64,000 nt of DNA, from NCBI RefSeq assembly GCF_040802235.1, contig NC_133158.1:152408401-152472400 (forward strand). The letters are read 5' to 3'. Origin of the DNA: Manis javanica (lineage: Eukaryota > Chordata > Mammalia > Pholidota > Manidae). Below are positions 59,721 to 64,000 of this stretch, one piece after another; position 1 is the stretch's first letter; each line of letters starts with the position of its first letter. A model generated the notes under the pieces. It was given only the letters and a program-made list of their open reading frames with translations, did no database searches and was not told the origin of the DNA. The translations under genes and the position numbers were made by a program.

Positions 59721-62700
59721 TTCAGGTAAATATGGACTAAAAATTTCTCTGGTGGTATTTCCTGGAGATTTACACCATTGCTTAGAGTGGGATGTATTCT
59801 AGTTCCTGTCATGTCACTGATTTGCCTTGGATAACCCACTTAATGCTTTTCTATTGTTTTTGTCTTTAAAATACAGCCAGCCATTTAGTAAATGAATTTA
59901 AATGATTTTCAAGGTGAATTGTTAACTCTTACCCTATTTTCTAATGCCCAGCATGCTTCAGTGTAGCCTCATTGAATAGCTAGATAAACATATTCAGATC
60001 ATTCAAATCAGTTTATATACTGGCTTGAGACTGCAGGAAGACCAGTTTTCTATAGAAAATGATACTGGGGAGAGTTTGTATTTGTGTGGCATGGCTGCCT
60101 TCCATTCGCAAGTTTAATTAGGGTTAATTTGATGCCATTTTTCCTTTTAAAACTGATTTTGTTAGTTTTGGAATGTTTGCATGTTGTAATGATTTCACAG
60201 GGGTCCCAAGAGGAGTCTGAATAAAGTGAGATTGTAGTGGAACAGTACTGAGCTAAAATGGTTTGTATAATTAGGACAAAGACTCGGAGACCAAGAGCTA
60301 TTTGATGTGTGTGCAGAACTCACAGGGACTTTAGTGTAAAACATTATTTGCTCTCCCTTCCCTGAAGTCTCAGAAACCAAAGCCTTGAGCCCCAAGGTGA
60401 GGAGAGTGCTCTGGGGTACAGGATCCTGAAGGAGACAGGTCCCCACCCCTGGAGGGAGCCTTTTCTGCTGTAGAGAGAGGTTGCCATTGCTTGTGGGTGT
60501 GCTCTTGATTGATTTGGTGATGTCACACTGTGGATGATGTTGCAGTGGCTTGGAAGGGCTTTAGGGCAGGGGGCAGGGGACAGATTTTGTTTTCTAATTG
60601 GGCTTCCTGTGAAAGTACCTATTTCAGGCGCTCTATTTTGGAGTAAAGTTAGAAGGTATCAGGATTGACCTGGACGTTCCAAAAATAAAATGAGGAGCAG
60701 GCTATTACTGTGTGAGCTGATATAGTCAATTCATCTGTTCAATAGCCTTTTTCCCCTTGTTAAAATTCATAGTAATAGCTATAGAATTCTTACATGGATT
60801 TCTCTGTGTAATATATATATTGGAAGATAGTGTTGATTTAATGATAACAAAATAATTGCAAACACTGTACCAAGGATGTGATATTATGACAGGGAAGAAA
60901 CATCACCAAAAAATCTGTGTTCTTGAAAAGAGAAAAGTATCTAATTACAATGTGTAGCTATGCATTCCAGGCTGAATTTTTTAAGAAGTCTGATAGCTGA
61001 ATAATTTACTGAGATCATCTCAGGAGAGGAAGGGCTTTCTGATGAGTGGCTTTGTCTCAGTCTTACTGCATAAAAGCAAATCTGTGATAAGTGTACATGA
61101 ACTAATAAAGGTCTGGGTGTCTCATGACCAAGCATGAGGGATGGCCATGGGCACAGCAGAAGTGGTACTACAGGTGGAAATGCACCCTCCTGGGTCCTGC
61201 TGGACCTTGCAGCTCAGCTTTGGAGGAGAGCTAGATGGGCCTGCTGGCGTGCCTGGTCCACCCGAGACAGGTCCTCCCAACATGTCTGAACTGGGTTCCA
61301 GGGGCTGATGCCAGAAGATCTCTCATCGATCCTAGGAATCACAGAAACAGCCACTCTGATTCTCTCTACATTAGGACCCTGGTTGTGAGCAATAGAGATA
61401 AAGTCAAGCTAGCTCAGAATTCATCAGTTCAAGCTAGTTTATAAGGGGGTTTATTTTAAGGCTCATGGAGCCTCAGGGTGATAATGGAGAATGAAGGCCA
61501 GACTTCAGAGAGGAACCAGGAATGGTGAATAAAGAACCACCAGGGACTCTGGGGCAGTGGGCCTCCTGGCTCCCAGTTCAGCATGTGTTCTGATCTCTCC
61601 CTGCAAACAGCCTGCTCTTCTTGGGTCTCAGTGTCGGAACCACTCCTGAGCTTCTGTCCCGACAGTTCTCCTGAGTGAGGCAGAGCCTGGGAACCCCTGG
61701 GTTAAACAGCACTGGGCATTTCAATGGAGTGGGAGCGGGAAAAATGGGGGTGTCTTTTGTTATACTCACAGAAAATCTTGAGAAAAGAAAAGGACTCGTA
61801 AGCCGACCCTCCCTGCAGGTGTGCAGAGGCAGCCATGGGCCTCTGTGGTAGCTCTGCAGGCAGTGGCCTCCTGCAGTCCTCAGAGAAACCAAGCCTCTCA
61901 TGAGGGTGACGGATGGCAAGCAGTGCACCAAAAGCCTTGATAAGTCACACACCAGAGTTGTGATGCCGAAGAGTTGGGGCCTGAGCCTGGATGGGACATC
62001 AGTCGGGAGCCTGAGAATTGGAACCCCGATTCATGTGAGCCCTTCACACTCCCCAGGCAGCCCCCTCCAAGAACTTAGTGGGTGCCCAGCACCTCACGGC
62101 GGTGAGAAGGCAAGACCTTGGGGTGGCCTAAGGGAATGGGCACAGTGGAGAAAGGCCAGAGGCCAGGCGCACTGCTGCAGCGCTCACATGCCCTGCACTG
62201 GTGTCCTGGCGGGACACCGGATGCGCACACAAGGACCACCACCTCCACTGCAGTGGTTCGGGTGAGGGGTTGGCCCCATCAAGAGCTGGCCTTTACCTTC
62301 AGAAAACACTTTATTTTCAGACTTGGGTCCTTTTAAAAATTCTGAATTGCATTGAAATTAAAGCCACAGCTGAATAAGCCACCACCTGTTTTATTAGTAT
62401 GTAATCATCATAATGCTCAGCCCTTCACAAGTCAGATCTTGGTAGAAACCAAGTCCCAATATTGAAATTAAACACCCTTCAAGTGCTAGGACTCAAATAA
62501 CCATGCAGGAGACTCCTCTGGGCCTGAGCAGAGGGTCTGGGTCCTGTTGGAGGTGGGAGATGGGGGGCAGTGTCCTCACAGTTACTGTCTTCCCTCCAGG
62601 GACAGAAGCCACCCTGCGCCCTAAGGCTCAGCCTTGTGTCAGCAGAGCCCAAGCCCAAGATCATGCCTTCCAAGATCAGACAGGAGCCATTAAAAACCAA

Positions 62701-63150
62701 ATTCCTTGTCCCGTGCTGGACTGGAGGTTTTAAGTGTGCAAACACGCCACTGCCTCCCACACCTGCTGGAGAGGCTGCCAGGCATGCAATCTGGTCATTC
62801 CTTGCCCCTCCCTCTGCTCAGCCCAGCCAAGTCCTGTGATGGGCCGGCACTGATCCTCCTGCCTCCTGCTAGCCTTGCACTGGCCACCCTCTGAGCACCC
62901 ACCCCATGCTGACCTTTGATTCTCAATGCTTCTCTGATGCCCACTTCTGTGTGGGGTGCTTCTGCTGACCCCTCAGCATTCCCACTCCAGGGCTTGCTGT
63001 GAGTTGCCCTCACATTAAAGTGGTCTCGGGTGACTCCTGGAAGCTAGGGCTTCCTCTGCGTGCAGCATTCATTAAGTAATGCTTTGGAGCAGATGTGCAG
63101 CCCAGGCCACCTGGCAGCTGAGGTGTGAGACTCGCCCTGGCCTGTGCAAG
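59721..63150. other. Intergenic DNA between CCDC127 and LRRC14B remnants
   Basis: No further exon or repeat I can name. Frames up to 124 codons near 61580-62890 have no recognisable similarity and reflect GC-richness. Confidence 0.45.
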
Positions 63151-63153
63151 GCC

Positions 63154-63799
63154 CTACTCCATCTGCTCCAGTGCTCTGGAGTTCTCCAGAGCACTTTTGA
63201 AAGTTTGCAGCAAGAACATTCCAAGTTCATTGCTCGTTTCTTGAACGTCTGGGTCAAAGCTTCGGAAGACTGGGGTGCAGGCCCGGATGTCATCCCTGCC
63301 GGCCTGCAGCAGCAGTGCATGCAGGTCCCTGGCAATCTCATCATATTTTTGCTGGTTGAATTTGGACATGGCCAGCTCATCCTGGGGGTAGGCGGCACCC
63401 TCAGTGTAGCAGTCCTTGGGAACCAGGAATTAATTCTATGTACCACAGCTCCAGGAGCTTGCAGAGAGCGGCAAAGAGGCGCCTCAGGGCAACGGCCAAC
63501 AGCGGGTTCCCCAGGAACCGGAGCTCACGGAGCTGGAGGCAGGGGCTCAGTGCCAGCCCAGCATGCCCACATGATTGTTTCAGATGCTGCACTCCTCCAG
63601 GGTGAGGACCCTCAGTGTCGGGGCAGCCCAGCCCAGCAGCCTGGAGAAGGTGGAGGAGAACAGGTCAACAAGGCTGTGCCCACTGAGGTCCAGCACCTCC
63701 AGGTGGGTGGCGTGGGTGTAGGCCGCCCAGAAGGCCATGTCTGCATGGTTCAGGGAGCTGTTGGCCAGGTCCAGCACTCTCAGCGGGGTCCCTAGTTTT
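63154..63799 (-). pseudogene. LRRC14B: LRRC14B pseudogene, C-terminal exon
   Basis: LRRC14B is a leucine-rich-repeat protein of the PRAME/LRRC14 family, whose cellular role is little known. The minus strand encodes its C-terminal part: PLRVLDLANSSLNHADMAF, HLEVLDLSGHSLVDLF, LRVLTLEECSI, LRELRFLGNPLLAVALRRLF and finally MSKFNQQKYDEIA to the end ALEQME with stop at 63154-63156. A splice acceptor 'cttctcacag' precedes 63799, consistent with the start of the human last exon. Lesions: an in-frame TGA at 63580-63582, a deletion-type frameshift at about 63560-63570 and a second shift at about 63400-63420 that returns to the first frame. The N-terminal exon would lie beyond the right edge of the window. 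Orientation is tail to tail with CCDC127, as in human 5p15.33. Confidence 0.85.
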
Positions 63800-64000
63800 C
63801 TGTGAGAAGACAGCACAGGTTGAGAGGGACTCTCGTTGCAGACCGATTGAGCCTGTCTCAGAGGCCAGCAGACTGCAACCCCTGGGCCAAATCCACCCAC
63901 TGCCTTAGCTTCCCCTGAGAGCTGAAATGGTTTTTACACCCTTAAATAGCTGAAAAAATCAAAAGAATACTTAGTGACATGTGAAAATTATATGAAATTC
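63800..64000. other. LRRC14B intron or flank at the window edge
   Basis: Follows the acceptor upstream of the last LRRC14B exon (minus strand). Too short to say more. Confidence 0.5.

Noticed and set aside
63079-63795. 238-codon plus-strand open frame
   Set aside because: It is the antisense shadow of the LRRC14B C-terminal exon, which shows clear family similarity on the minus strand.

Overview
The window is mammalian nuclear DNA, mostly intergenic, AT-rich and packed with interspersed repeats. L1, L2, MIR, a MaLR-type LTR and MER5/MER20-like hAT elements together indicate a placental mammal. I saw no Alu, rodent B1/B2, carnivore tRNA-Lys SINE, ruminant BovB or equine SINE. The relatively young repeats are L1 and an endogenous retrovirus (ERV), which would fit a SINE-poor laurasiatherian such as a pangolin. 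That species guess is inference, not something I could test.

Layout. 1-19.2 kb: no recognisable gene; ancient L2/MIR/hAT/L1 remnants, two younger L1 3' ends inserted into older repeats with clear target-site duplications (TSDs), and a 19-bp minisatellite. 19.2-27.8 kb: minus-strand block with a nearly complete L1 (5'UTR with tandem monomers, ORF1, ORF2, G-rich 3'UTR, poly(A)) followed downstream by an ERV 3' portion that ends in its own poly(A) tail. The two may be one composite insertion. 27.8-33.8 kb: old L1 debris. 33.85-40.6 kb: an older full-length minus-strand L1 with a 14-bp TSD, hit by a solo-LTR-like insertion in ORF1. 42-45.6 kb: ancient plus-strand L1. 46.3-48.5 kb: L2, a MaLR LTR and MIR. 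49.5-50.9 kb: the 5' part only of a plus-strand L1.

51.6-63.9 kb holds the only host genes I recognise, both broken. CCDC127 (plus strand, two coding exons with intact splice sites, footprint of exactly 260 codons) carries one frameshift and two in-frame stops. LRRC14B (minus strand, C-terminal exon) carries a stop and two frameshifts. They converge tail to tail, as in human 5p15.33. Because the intron is kept, these are not retrocopies. They are either unitary pseudogenes or a decayed segmental duplicate. The SDHA head expected upstream of CCDC127 is not evident.

No operon, CRISPR array, tRNA or rRNA gene was seen, and I found no convincing new biological system. The most informative points are the paired decay of CCDC127 and LRRC14B, the possible L1-ERV 3' transduction, and the monomeric L1 5'UTR with its repeat-built antisense ORF.
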